From assembly GCA_947172415.1 (NCBI GenBank), contig OX359190.1, forward strand, positions 9,424,001-9,488,000: a stretch of DNA of 64,000 nucleotides, written 5' to 3'. The notes under the pieces were generated by a model. That model saw nothing but the letters and a program-made list of their open reading frames with translations, had not been told where the DNA came from and searched no databases. Shown here piece after piece: positions 32,724 to 46,400 of the stretch (position 1 is its first letter; every line of letters begins with the position of its first letter). Origin of the DNA: Chondrosia reniformis. Lineage: Eukaryota; Porifera; Demospongiae; Chondrillida; Chondrillidae. A program made the position numbers and the translations under genes.

Positions 32724-35700
32724 ATGGCTTCCAGTTCTATAAGCTCTGTAGTAGAGAAATTTAAGAACGTCAAATGGGATCCCTGCAACTCGCCCGATTG
32801 GGACAGCCAGTCCTACGACCCATCCGCACTCGTCAGAATCAAAAGGTAGGCGAATCTTGCCCCGCTAAGTCATTTGTGTTTTCTTTTGTCTTGACCTGCG
32901 AAGTCTTTGTTATACAAGATCCTTGTTGACCATGAGGTTGTTCATATAGTAATGCGCATGCGGAGTAATGATTATCTGAACTTTCAGCCACATGCAATTA
33001 TTTATATTTAAAGATGTTTCGACCTACTTTCGAGCAATATGTCTTCATTAGACATAGATAATGGAACACTAATTGCTGAGAACTGAAGAGACCATTACTC
33101 TTCATGAATCCTGCAACTTAGATACTGACCAATGTAACTATGTATGTGGAGAAGAAGAGAAGAAGGAGAAGAAGGAGAAAACTCTTGTATCCTCATCCAA
33201 AGCTCTCACTAGGTTTAGTTACCAATAGGCCGTTACTCTAAAGTAGATGTAGCATGTAATATTGATTATTCATGTATGTGTATATGGGCGGAGCTTCTGA
33301 GCAAGCAATGATTTATGATCTTGTCCAGTGTTGTAGTTATTCACTTCTGACTGTGGTTTGTATAGGGATCTGAGTACACTATATGAATCCCCTCCACCAG
33401 GAATATGTGTGGCACCAGATGGCGATGACATTACTAGAGTGAGCAAGCAGACTATTATTATTAATATAATGTCTTTAATATTTTATAATACAATAATACA
33501 TTTCAGCTGGACATTAGATTAACCTGCAGTATAGTTTTCCTTTTATAGTGACTCATGGGCCTCAACTTAGCCTTCTGCTTTTTTGCATGTGTCACTTTAA
33601 TAAATATTATTATTATTATTATTATAATGTATACATATTACATCATTAACATTAGCATGTATCTGGTTAATTTGCTGTACATTAGTGATTGTTATTATTA
33701 TTACAACACTAACATCTTCATTACTATACTTAACTTAGTTATGTGTATATACCAACATATTGAAATTAAACTAATCCTACAATTCACTGCTTCTTCACTT
33801 TATCTTCTTTTACAATGGGTGGGTTAATCTATACCGTTTAAGTTATTATTGAAATGCTTTGCACTTTCAAAATTTATATATATACATGAGTTTTATTTGC
33901 ATGATTGTATAATGGGTGGGTTAATCTATACCGTTTAAGTTATTATTGAAATGCTTTGCACTTTCAAAATTTATATATATACATGAGTTTTATTTGCATG
34001 ATTGTATAATGGGTGGGTTAATCTATACCGTTTAAGTTATTATTGAAATGCTTTGCACTTTCAAAATTTATATATATATACATGAGTTTTATTTGCATGA
34101 TTGTATAATGACTGTATGTTGAAAACTAATATTTCCTAATACAAAACCCTGTGAATACACAGCCAATCAGAATCTTAAGGAGAAGACACAAGAATTTTCA
34201 AATGGTTGACACTTAGACTTAGGGGTTGGTATGGTTTGGTATGGGGTTTTTCCACTTGGCTAGTAAAGTGCTTTTTTGATAATCCACCTTGTATCAGTGA
34301 CCCCTGGAGTTTCCTGTTGTTCCATTTAATGCCCTCCATAGAGGATGTCTAGATTTCCAGAATTTCTTATATTAATATCATCTGGATCTATTTCTCACCT
34401 TCGCAGCTCCATGCAGTTATAACTGGGCCCTTTGATACACCATATGAAGGTGGCTTCTTCCATTTCTACATCCGCTTTCCTCCCAACTACCCGTATGACC
34501 CCCCTAGGGTGAGGTTTATGACCACCGGTGGGGGGAGGGTCAGGTTTAACCCAAACCTGTATCAAAATGGACGAGTCTGCCTCAGTATATTAGGGTAAGT
34601 GGTCAGTATAACTTTGGATATGAGAAAGAAAGTCTGTACCATAGGTCTGCCCTATAAGTCATGAGTCTAGGAAGTTGTATTTTGTGTAATTTGGTTATGT
34701 TCCCTTAGCCTCATATACAGGTATAACGACCTATGACCTATAACAACTGGCCAATAGAATTAACTAGAGAATTAAACCTTTAGTCATAGGTTCAGTTCTT
34801 TGATTACTTATTAGTGTCTCTTGTGCATGTAGTACCTGGCAAGGCCCTGTTACAGGTATAATGACCTATGACCTATGACCTATAAAACTGGCCTATACAA
34901 TTCACTAGATAATTAAGTAAAATGGCTGCTTATTAGTGTCTCCTGTTTATGCAGTACCTGGCAAGGCCCCTGTTGGACCTCGGCCCAGAGCCTCCTGGGT
35001 GTGTTGTTGTCAATCCAGTCACTCATGAGTGAGCAACCGTACTTTAATGAGCCTGGTTTTCATCGGGTGAGTAATGGATGTATTAGTGCAGTACTGACTA
35101 CTGGTCCTCTATGTTGAAATCAGAAACCTTTATTGTACAATCAGGACCTCCTGATCATTGTAAATTTCTGATTTTGTCAGACTTCGTTAGGGACCAGATT
35201 ACTGTGTGCTTGTGATTGCTCTACATTATGTAACATAATAATGTGTAAAATAGTTAAAGAGGTTCAATTTATAGCAGTTTTGGAGTAACTGAAGGTAGAT
35301 TTGGTTGGAAAAGAAATGGTTTCTATGTATACTACCAGCTGTGTCTTCATATTGTTGAGAATGAACCTCCTAAACTATTGTTTCTCTGTTCTTATTGTTG
35401 TCTTTCTGCCTCTGAACACTGAAGGAACGTAACCCTGGTGATGCTGCCAAGTACAATGCCATTATAAAGTACTATACTCTGAGAGCAGCTCTGTGTGACA
35501 TGATTGAGAACAAGCACATAGGGAAATACACATGTCCGGAGGAGCTGAGGTGAAGAGACCTGGTGCTGAGTGTTTAGTGGTTTTGTATATCGCCACATAT
35601 TCTGTATTGGGCAATAGCAACTTCTAATTTGTAGATTTAGATGAGTTTGTCATTTTAGATTACTGGGATGTTATTGCTAATTGTTGTTTTAATAAGACCT

Positions 35701-36502
35701 CTGTCTCCCCACCAAGACCTTTCAGGGCTGCATGTAGAACTTGAGCCCTGGAGGGGGAGGGGGCAAAATGACATTTTCAAAATTTAGAGGGGGCAATAGT
35801 ATGAGGATGTTGAAGCAGTTCAAGGGGTTCCCAAAAGTCTAGGGGGGAGGGGGGGGCACAATCAATCCTACGTGGGGGGGGTGATTATCCGTAATATTGC
35901 ATCACAACACACGTACAAACATTGAGATAATGGATTCCCACTTCATACTGTATTTATTTATGAAAAATATAATTGCTTAAAGTGTTTAAATCTGCTACCA
36001 TATATGGACATACAGGGCGATGATGAAATCATCATTTGTCACAATGTACGAGTTTTATACTGCACAAGTTGCAGAAGGAATGAAGCTACATGGACAAAGT
36101 ATTTTTGTAAGTTGTTAAATACCTACAGTATTGTGTGCAATTGCTGTTGTGAGGCTGGTCTGGTACTGTAGACCATTCTTCAGTCAGCCATTTAATTATA
36201 TGTGTTCTACACATAGAATATATACTATAGTCCCTCAATTTAATTGTGTTAATGTAGTTCATGAAAGGTTCAATGTTGAAAATAAATGATTTGACATAGT
36301 CCAAAAAAAGTCTAATTTAGAGTTTTCGCAATGTACTTAATAACTTCTAATTCTTTCTGTAACAAGTTGTGTTAACAGGAATCACTTTACTTGTTTCTAA
36401 ATTTCCACTTAGGATCCTCTCTTTGGGTTTCACAAGGGTACGTTTGACTATAAGGGCCTTCAAGCTAAACTGGAAAGTATTTATGCTATTCTGAAGCACT
36501 AA
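32724..36502 (+). CDS. UBE2Z: Ubiquitin-conjugating enzyme E2 Z (USE1-type)
   Basis: Seven coding exons: 32724-32845, 33366-33438, 34407-34594, 34955-35066, 35425-35549, 36016-36106 and 36413-36502. They sum to 801 nt and 266 residues, with every phase matching. The product has the UBE2Z order: [65 protein letters not shown] with the catalytic Cys, and [19 protein letters not shown]-terminal segments [30 protein letters not shown] and [13 protein letters not shown] follow. By family knowledge UBE2Z accepts ubiquitin and FAT10 from UBA6. It starts 238 bp after light chain B. The C-terminus is shorter than the vertebrate acidic tail. Introns hold a MITE-like copy, a 98-bp tandem repeat and a duplicated exon 4 boundary. 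Confidence 0.95.
33148..33258. repeat. MITE-like repeat family, copy 4 (partial)
   Basis: In UBE2Z intron 1. It carries GAGAAGAAGAGAAGAAGGAG, TATCCTCATCCAAAGCTC and the terminal TACTCTAAAGTAGATGTAGC. Confidence 0.75.
33811..34112. repeat. 98-bp tandem repeat, about 3 units
   Basis: In UBE2Z intron 2. Units start at AATGGGTGGGTTAATC (33813, 33911, 34008) and are almost identical, differing by a TA step in a TATATA run. High identity indicates recent duplication. Confidence 0.93.
34800..34975 (+). repeat. Duplicated intron 3/exon 4 boundary in UBE2Z
   Basis: The acceptor and first bases of exon 4 (GCAGTACCTGGCAAGGCCCC at 34951) occur in a near-copy at 34827-34850 (ATGTAGTACCTGGCAAGGCC). TTATTAGTGTCTC precedes both, giving a tandem duplication of roughly 124 bp. 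The upstream copy loses exon identity after about 18 bases and then runs into GTATAATGACC, so it is a decoy boundary rather than an alternative exon. Confidence 0.8.
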
Positions 36503-37010
36503 TATTAATTTATACTTGCCTGAGGAGCTGACACTGTGGTGTTCAGATCCTTTTTAATGTGCTGATAATGTGCAATACCTTGGAAATACAGGAATGTAGA
36601 GACTTAGTTATGTTAATGTTTTACACTGTTTTTTTTGTACAAAGTTAACTAATAAATAATGTTTTTGACTATTTCTCTTTTTATAATCAAATAATATTGA
36701 TATTACAAATTTGCTTTAAATGTGAATGCACATGTAAATATATTTCCGGATTGAACTTTTGAGATACTTAATAATTATATTATAAATGCTTATGCAGGTA
36801 TATACAATAAATGAATGCTGAATCACTTTGCAAAAGTGTACATATGCTGATCATCATAGAGACTTGCAGCTCTGACGTATATATAATTTTCCACTTCGAA
36901 GCAGTGTTATTTTGTAAACTGCGGCCATTTGTATTAATGTGATATTAGTATGCATATCGTACGTATATAAAGACGTCCACACTTCCGTCGCAGATATAGA
37001 CTTACTGCTA
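36503..37010. other. UBE2Z 3' flank and MYD88 promoter region
   Basis: AATAAA-type signals follow the UBE2Z stop (near 36652). TATATAAAG at 36964-36972 lies 39 bp before the MYD88 ATG and is a good TATA-box candidate. Confidence 0.55.
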
Positions 37011-39851
37011 ATGGCCATGGCTGCTCGTAGAGAGGAACGATCTTTTCCGCCAGGCTATCCCGCTCCACCGATGAGTGTTACCCACGTACGAATGAAATAT
37101 CGCAGAGAATTGGGGTTATGTCTGAATGCGACTTCGGGATTGACGAACGATTGGAAGATCCTGGCCGATGCACTAGGATTTAAAGTAGAAGAAATTGACG
37201 AAATTGAACGCAAAGGACGCTACGGGTCTCCCACCGAAATACTTTTAACTGATGTGAGTTACGAGAAACAAGAAATGGCATTTCATATTTCAGACTGATA
37301 GTGGCTGAAGCGATGAGTACGTATTTCCTAAAATATAACGGCCATAACAACATTAATCCTGAGAGGCCGAAGTCAGGAATCAGTAGAGTGTTCAATGATT
37401 TAATTATACATAGAGTTTCTGAGGAATACGTGTTCGTTGTAAATTGTTATATTTAGGGACGAAAGCTTCTGTCCAAAGACTAGTATAATTCTAGCTGTAG
37501 GTTTTGACTTCATTATTATCTAAATGTACGATCTTGTACAATATATAAAGGAAATATAGGCTATAAATATACACTGAAAATATTTAGAAATTTAAATTTA
37601 TATATGTATGTATGTATATATGTATAGATATGTAAGTCTGGCTTAAGTACATGTTAATACTGATATTACAGGCTGCTATAAAGCTACCACGACTGACAGT
37701 TGACGACTTAATAGCAATGTTACAGGAGATGGAGAGACCAGATGCCATTGAAGTATTAGAAAAAGCAAAAAGTATGTCTCTTTAGTATAAAAACAATATA
37801 TGTACATACAGTGTATACTACAGACCATACAAAATGAATATTGAGCTAACCTTTGAATATTGTGTGAAAGATTGAACTGTATAATTGTAGTATTGTTTAG
37901 ATGTAGTTGAAATGTACACACACTTTAATGACTAGAAATGAATCAGAAATAGTGTACATTGTATAGAGGCTAAGCCTTTCAACTTCACTTCCTTTTTGAA
38001 ATCTTATAATTGAAGGTGCTTGTCTCTGATCCTTAATATGGCAATAATGCTACATATGTGCTAAATTCAGCAGAATTGCTATGAATGACCACTTTAGCAC
38101 AGAGAGTCTAACTTATGTTTTGCAACTTTTCAATTTGATGGTCCTTTGTGTTGTTATCAAATGTTAATTAGATCATGGATCATTGTGTTTGGATGAAGGA
38201 TTGAAGCCACTCATTGATAATTTTTAATTATCTCATTTCTTGTTTTCCCCTAATTTTTCCTTGCCACTTTCCTGCCTTTGAATCCTCCCCTCCATCCCTT
38301 CTAATTTCTCATGACTTATCTCCTCTTGTCTTTCCTGTTTCTTTTCCCTTCTCCATCTCTTCTCTCTCCCTTTCTATCCCTCCCTCTCCCTCCCTCTCCC
38401 TTTCTCTTCCCTTCTTGTACTCCCCTTGGCTCCTCAAGGTGTTTACATCCAATCTGTGTCTCCTAGCAACTCTTCTTCCTCTGACCTCCCTCCTCCCTAC
38501 ACTGTTCAACAAAATGGCTCCTCTGAGAGTCCCCCTCCCGCTGACCCGTTTAGAGGGGGTTCAGAAGACCTTACCCACTTGCACAGCAATGGTTCAATAT
38601 CCCCACTAGTACCTAGACACTTTGAGAGCTATCATGATGTAAGTATCCATGTGTTTCCACTACTAGCATTCATCTTTCTGCATTCCCAAACACTTTCGCC
38701 TCTCTTTCTCTCTCTCATACCAAGTCACATATTATTATTATGTAGTTCCCATCTGAGGATAAATCAGAATCTCCTCCTCTTGTTCCAAGATCACAGGCTA
38801 GAGAAAGTAGGTCACACTCATATCCAGCTGCTTCAACATCTTTGTTTATAAGTGTATTGTTCTTCCTTCATGATTTACATATCAGTTGGTATTTTGTAAT
38901 TCCTTCTTTTTGTGTAATAGTGGTTAACCAAGGTCTTCAGCAGTTTGATGTCTTTCTTGCCTATGCTCGCGATGAGGACTTTCAGCTGGTCTCTGAAATA
39001 AGAATGCGATTGGAAGAGAACGACATAAGTGTTTTTGACTACGAAGCACAGAGTCCTATTGGTCATAATAAGTGTCAGTATATGGCAGATATGGTCGTAG
39101 AGAGATGTCGAAAGAGCATCATTATTCTTTCACCAAAATTTGTAAAGTCTAAATGGTGCAATTTTGTGGCTTCTCTTGCCCACTCAAAATCTCCAGGTTT
39201 GTTCTTACATGACCCAGTGTGCTCCCAAGGAGTTTTATGTGTTCTTATAATACCTTAGTCTCCTAACATATATATCATAGACATGCATATAATTTCACAA
39301 ACTGAAATATAAAAGTGAATGAAATGCATTTCCTTAACAATTACCAAGACATTGTTACAGTTGTAATACTTTGTGGAAGTAAAAAAAGATACGTAGTAGT
39401 GCTTGATATAGGGGACTGAATGTTAGAGCTAAATGTGTATGCTCAAATCCAAGCATGTCCATTGACAACTGTAGTAAATAATTTCTCTTTTGCAAAATAT
39501 TTCACAATGTTTACTTTGGAGTATGAGGTATTTGGTGGACTAACTGCTTGAATATGAAACATAAATTGTCTTCTGTACATTACCAGAGGGACTGTTGTAT
39601 CCAATTTACTGTACAGTCTTAATATGCTATCAGGAGTCAGACATCATAGCAGCTGCTACTGATGTAACTCTTTTTCTCTTTCAACCACAGATGCCAGGAG
39701 ACATGTGTTGATACCCATTGTCTATGAAAAATGTAAAATTCCCAATTACCTGTCATCGCTATATCATTTGGACTATACAAGGTTTCGTGAAAGTGCAAAA
39801 GATTTGGAAGAATTCTTTTGGAAGAGACTTTTTAACTCCATACATGTGTAA
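37011..39851 (+). CDS. MYD88: MyD88-like adaptor (death domain plus TIR)
   Basis: Six exons: 37011-37253, 37672-37771, 38439-38638, 38746-38806, 38921-39196 and 39691-39851, totalling 1041 nt and 346 residues with consistent phases. Residues about 30-115 form a death domain (LGLCLNATSGLTNDWKILAD, IDEIERKG, LTVDDLIAMLQEMERPDAIE). Residues about 116-200 are a Ser/Pro-rich linker encoded by exons 3-4, longer than in vertebrates. From about 205 comes a TIR domain: FDVFLAYARDEDFQLV (box 1), the SVFDYEAQSPIGHN-type box 2 region, RCRKSIIILSPKFVKSKWC, and a last exon ending FFWKRLFNSIHV with the box 3 FW. MyD88 links IL-1R/Toll-type receptors to IRAK kinases through death-domain assembly. The aromatic usually found after the LLD motif of the death domain is replaced by Ala at the exon 1/2 join. 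Confidence 0.92.
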
Positions 39852-40422
39852 TATGTGTTGCGAACCTTTTTTGTTCATGAATAACGTTAACAGATCATGA
39901 ATATTGATAAACTTTCCAAATATAGTAACCCATTTTTTAGGGCGTAGCCAGCTAAAGAGAGGTGGGGTTCTGTTAGCAACGCTTCTCTTCCGAGACCAGT
40001 AGTGCTCCTCCTAAGTTGTTCCTACTTGAAGATTGACGCGACAAGATCAGTGTAATAATGTAGGTTCATTCTGCAGGATTGGAATATTATTGTTAAATTA
40101 CTCTGAACAGAGTGATTATGCGTATCAGTAAAGGGGCGTTTTCCATGTAATGGCTACCCTGCTGACCAGATATTTCTAAAGATTAACCTGTGTCTTATAG
40201 CCTAATGGAAGTTATACATTTAGTAACACATGGTAGGAATCCGTATTATGAAGTCTCTTACGACTCATTATTTGAAGTAGTCCCGTTTTTAAATTAGCAA
40301 AATTTAAGAACATAACAGGTACTACTAAAGATTGCAAACAATAATTTGTTGTGTAAATACACAATATCTTGCATCTTGTGCACGCTTTGTATCCACGCCT
40401 ATTTCTAGAAAGATTTCAAAGT
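39852..40422. other. Intergenic region MYD88 / filamin
   Basis: 3' flank of MYD88 and 5' region of the filamin gene. No further gene seen. A non-coding 5' exon of the filamin gene could lie here. Confidence 0.5.
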
Positions 40423-43400
40423 ATGACTGCAGTTGTAGAGCAAACGCAAACGAACTACCACCAACAGACCACCAGGTATCATTACAAAGTAGACACCGAG
40501 GTCGATGATTTGACTGGAGAACCAAGTACCCAGAGGCAATTGGAACTAGCCAATGAACCTGGCAAGAAATCAGAATGGAAGAAAATTCAGCAAAAGACAT
40601 TCACAAACTGGGTCAATGAAAGGTTAGTGGCAATAAAACTACTAACTGAATGCATTGTCTATGGTTCTGAACCTTTTGCAGCTATTTCTTCTTAGGTAGC
40701 TTTCATTTCTATTTGAAATTATTTTGTTTATTCTTTCCAGATTAAAAGTGACCAAAGCTAGCTCAGTATTTCAAGTGATGAGTTTGAAAGAAGATATGGC
40801 AGATGGTGTTATTCTAGCAAAACTCTTGGAAGTCCTGAGCAAGAAGAAGGTCAAAGGAGTACAAAAGAACCCAACACTAAAGGCTCACTGTATCGACAAC
40901 CTTGCTGTTTGCCTTGATTTCATGAGAAGTGAAGAAAATATAAAACTTGTTAGCATTCGTAAGTACACATTATATTTAGTTACCTTATACACATTTGTAT
41001 CTTCAATAAATGTGCATTTTGTGTGTAGATCCCGAGGAGATATACAAGGGAAATATGACAATCATTATGGGCCTGATCTGGACTCTCATCCAACGATACC
41101 AGATCAAGACATCTGGTGTCACTATCACCACCAGAAGGGTAATGAATTCACGTTTTATTAGCTGATTAATTTTCCTAATATACAGGGAGCCTTTAAGTCA
41201 ATAATCAAAATTTAAAAACACCATTAAATTCCTCTTACACCAGTTCGGTAATTAACATAAAGGATATCCTAATCTTGAGGGCCAACTGGAGACAGTATTC
41301 CATTGAAATTAAATTTACACTAAATCTTTAGAGGTTTCCAGAAGATGTGAGAAAAAGATCTGTTCTCTAGTTGTAGTCAGAACCTTGTAGCAGTATGTAT
41401 TTGACACTTGTAAGAGTTAGACAAGAAAACTAGGTTTACCAAATGCCTTGTTCTCTCTCTGTTAGGTCATGATGGACTGGCTTGTCTCCATGTTGCCAGA
41501 ATGGGGAATCACAAACATGACTACAGACTTCAACGATGGAAGAGCTCTTCTCTGTCTTGTTGATCGAATCAAGCCAGGCATCATTCCCAAAAATGTTGAT
41601 CCTACAAAGAGACGCCAAAACTGTGCCCTTGCTATCAACCAAGCTCGCACTCATTTAAAGATTCCAGCTCTGATTACACATGATGATATGAGCAATCCTA
41701 ACGTTGACGATCTCAGCATGATGACATACCTATCCGAGTACCTACAGCCATCCAGCTTAAGCTTGATGAAATGGGTCAAGAAAACTCTTGGACCTACAAG
41801 AACAGTCAAGAACTTTACTACTGACTGGAATGATGGAACAAAGCTTGCTGCCTTACTAGAAGCCAAATTTCCCAGTATGAATGCATAATGAATGTGCCTC
41901 ATCAAATTACTCTACATATGAGTCATTTGAGAGTAGCTTTGATCACAAGATACCCCATCTTTTTCATTGTGTGAATGATCTAAATTCTAAAACCATTTTT
42001 CTACATACTACATCTATTCTATAGTTAAATGGCCTACAGCTAGTGAAAGCTTTCGATAAAGATATAAGAGTCATCTCTTTTCTTCATCAGTGACCCTGGA
42101 AGTCTTTCTGGAAGTTCTTCCCTGAATTCTTTGCTCCTATGAATGAGTTACTGCATTCAAATTGCAAGCTTTAGCTTTCTCATTAGTATAAAGTTGTACG
42201 AATATAGAAGCATTCATATTGTTGTTCTTTATTATTCTTGTTGTTGTTTTTTTGCTTTGCCTAGGTATTCTTCCTGATGCCAATGGAATGAGTCCTGCTG
42301 ATGCCAGAGACAATATCGAGAAGTGCTATGAAGTAATGGAACAGCGCCTTGGCATTCTACCAAACCTTGAGATTGCCGATTTGATGAACCCCCTGGTTGA
42401 TGAAGTGCCAGTTATGACTCTTCTTACTTACATAAGGTACAGTATTGTACATATAAGAAACAGCTTCCTAATACTGCATGTACTGCTTGAGAATCCTGTA
42501 AAAGGCTAGATACCTGATCATGGCTGAAAATCTATGGATGCATGAAGCCAATGATAATACTACCATAAATGCTTTAAGAGATACAGTAGATGATTATAGT
42601 GTACTAACCTTCCCTTAACATGTATAGCTGGATAAATCTGCTTGAAAAGCTATAGCAAACTATTCTTCCTTATCATGTCTTGCCCTTTTCTATATACCTC
42701 TCTCCAGTATTATTGTAGCTTACTTTCCTCTATATACGTACCTCTCTCCAATATTATTGTAGCTTACTTTCCTCTATATACGTACCTCTCTCCAGTATTA
42801 TTGTAGCTTACTTTCCTCTATATACGTACCTCTCTCCAGTATTATTTTAGCTTACTTTCCTCTATATACGTACCTCTCTCTGTCTCTCTGTCTCTCCAGA
42901 TATGGACAGTTGAGCCCTTTGCCAGATCTGGTTAGGATGTATGGAAGTATTGGGGACAAGCCAGTCTCTGTGGGCCAGACCTGCGAGTTTACAGTGGATG
43001 TGACAGAAGCTGGACCTGGGAAGCTGTACATCGATGCCTACTACATAACCTCAGGAACTGCAGTCAAAGTGGCCCGGTCAAAGAATGGGAAATACCACCA
43101 CGTTGCCAAGTTTACACCAACTGAAGCTGGTACCATTAACTTTGATGTCCTATGGTCGGAGACACCTGTTCCCAACAGTCCTTTTGCTGTTGAGGTGATG
43201 GATGCCCATCCAGTCAAGCTGCTTGGCAAGGAGAAGCTGCAGGGACCCCTGAATGTGGATCAACCCATTGAGCTGATGTTGGATGCCTCTGCAGCTCCTC
43301 CAGGTGAGATCTAAAAGTGTGAATGAGGCAAATGGGACAGAGTAGTCAAGAGCAAAACCAAAGGACCTGTGTGACCCATCACTGATTATTATCCTTGCCT

Positions 43401-46400
43401 TCTTGGTCAAAACCTAGAGGGATCTTCTTTAGTATCTGATTGTTGGTCTGTATACTTCTGTTTTCATTATTCACTTTCCTAGTTATGTACCTCCTTGGGA
43501 TTTCAAAGAGTCTACATATTTTGATGAACTTTTATTACAACATTAGATATCACTTTTTCTCTTTTAATGCCACTTCGTGATAGTTGCTAATATTGAGCTC
43601 ATTGTGCCTCTATATATTTCCACTGTAGCCGGCGCACCAAAGGCCTATGTTCAGTACGGTTTTGGAGCACCAGTTGAGGCAGCAGTGGTGTCCCTGGGTG
43701 ACGGCAAGTATGGACTGAGATTTGTACCTCCCAATGAAGGTAAACTGAATTTAACACAATCTTCCTCCAGCCTCTGTTTTGAAGAAAGAATTCTTGGCCC
43801 TCTTGTGTAGGTGTGCCTAAGCTCCATGTCACTTATGGAGGGAAGGAGATGGAACATCTCAAGCAGGATCTGAAGGTGGTGGATTATCGTAGATTCTCTG
43901 TGATACCTATACCTGAAGGAAAACAATTTAAAACATTTGAAAGAGTTGAATTTGGTGTGAGGTACGTAGGAGCATAGGTAGGAGTCAGAGCTCATTAATG
44001 GGATGAAATTTTATCTCTAAGCTACAACATGGAGTACATTAGTGTATATAAAAATGAACATACGTAATGAATATGCAGTCCTGATATGGCGTAATTGTCA
44101 AATAATTCTTCAAATTAGCCATATACGTACGTATACTTATAGTACATGCATCTTATCATTTCGTTTGATGTCGTCACAGATCTGATGGCCCTTCTCTGAA
44201 TAACCTCAACATTATGGCTATCTGTGGAGATGTCCAGGTCCCTTTCAATGTGGAGTCAGAGGAGGGGCACGTTGGAACGGTAGCCTTCACTCCCACTGTA
44301 GCAGGTGTGTACAGCATTGAAGTGGCTTGTGGAGATCGCCTAGTCAGCGGATCCCCTTTCGTTGTTGATGTCATCGATCCATCGCAAGTTTACCTTGAGA
44401 ACAAGATACCCAAGTATCTTCACATTGGTGTACCTTTTGAGTTTAAGCTCAATGCTGGAAATGCTGGCCCCGGAATTCCAAATGTAAGCGTTGAAGACAG
44501 AGCGCTAGAGGATGTGTTTAACTGTAAATATATTGAAGACGAAGTGAGAGGTACATTGTCTGCGATTGTGCTCACCCCCAAGGAATATGGAGAGTTTGTT
44601 CTCTCCCTCACTTGGTCGGGATCCCATGTTACCGGAAGTCCTTTTAGAGTTGCAGTCTGTGATCCTTCAAAGTGTGCTATCTCTGGTGATCTTGCAGAAA
44701 AGAAGGCCTACTTGGTCGGACGTCCTATAACCTTTGCCATCTCCACCCGCGATGCCTGGATTAATGATAACATGAAGCCAGTAATCTTGGCAAGGGGTCC
44801 ATCAGCCAAACTTGATGCAGAAATCAAACAGATTGAGCCGTACAAGTTTTCAGCTACACTGATTCCCTATGAAGTTGGTAATCACACTTTTTCAATCCAG
44901 TTTGGTGACAGGGATGTTCCAAAGGTTTGTACACATGAAAAATCTAATATACTATTTTCCTACATGCTATGCCTATTCTGTAAAAAAGCCTATAGGGGAA
45001 CTAAACCAGAAGTGAGCTTTAGATGAAGATACAGGAGTCTTTTCTTTCTTCTTGTCCTTTCTTTCTTCTTGTCCTTTCTTTCTTCTTGTCCTTTCTTTCA
45101 TCTTCTGGGTCAGACAGCTGTTTCTGGGAATTCCACCCTTCATCAGTGATCCTGGGAGTCTTTGTCTTTTCTTTATCTTGATCTTCTGTGAATCCTTGTA
45201 TGACATGTATGACATAATAATTACTTTAAGATATACATTTATAAGGAATCTACATGCATAATTACTACAGCAATGCTATATTGTGTATGGTTGATCACTA
45301 TATACGTACATACACTAAAGCCAACACCATACAACTGAGATCTGTATACTAGATCCACTAAGTGTTTTATCTACGTACGTATGTAACTAGCCATTCTTAC
45401 CTGAATACCCAGAGTCCCATTAATGTGGTGGTCATGAAAATCGGGTCTGGCTGTTCCGCTACTGGAAGTGGCCTCCGACAGGCCTACACTGGTATACCAG
45501 CAACCTTTCAGATCCTTGCCGGGAACTCTGGACTGGTTGATACTGGTATTATCAAGATTTCTGTGATGGGCGTGGTTACCAAGAAGGAGTGCAAAGTCCG
45601 TGTCCGTGACAACCAGAATGGGATGTATGATGTAGCCTACCTTACTGAGGTGCCTGGGGCCTACCTCATTCACATCACACAAAATGATACCAACATTCCG
45701 GGTAGGTAATCTGTATTATATGAGAAATGTTGCTTTCTTTGCACAGTATAATACCTGTCTAATACGGCTTTCAAGGAGGATACATTATACCTTTAGTTTT
45801 GACTTTACTACTGTAGTGGAAACTGGTCAGATATTGCGATTGAACCCAGCCTCCATGGGGACAATTTCTTTTAAAACATATTTGATGGCCTGCACCAGAA
45901 TAACCATTTCCATACATATCAACATTTTAACTTCTTTTTATCCTTTTTTTCTCTCTAGGGAGTCCATTTAAACTGAATGCAAGGGAAGGACCAGATCCAA
46001 CTAAGTGTGTCATGGACGGACCAGCTCTGCAACCGAATGCAATCCTACAGATTGGGAAGCCTATCGATTTTCATGTTGACACTTCAAAGGCTGGAAATGG
46101 TCCCCTTCAGGTGAAGGCTGTCGGTCCAAAAGGAATCCAGGCTCGAGTGTACACCTCCAAATCAGATAAACCAGGAGTCAATGATATCAGGGTTGACCCC
46201 ATTAGACACGGAAAGTACAGGGTCAGCACAAGATTTGCCAACAAACATATTCCCAAGAGTCCCTTCATGATCAAAGTATTTCCTGGTAGGCGAACATGAT
46301 GAGTACATAAGCACATTAATTTCTGAAACTGTCCATTAAAAAACTAAAGCTGTGAAAATGTGTACATATAAGGAAACATAAAATAGAATACACAACTTTC

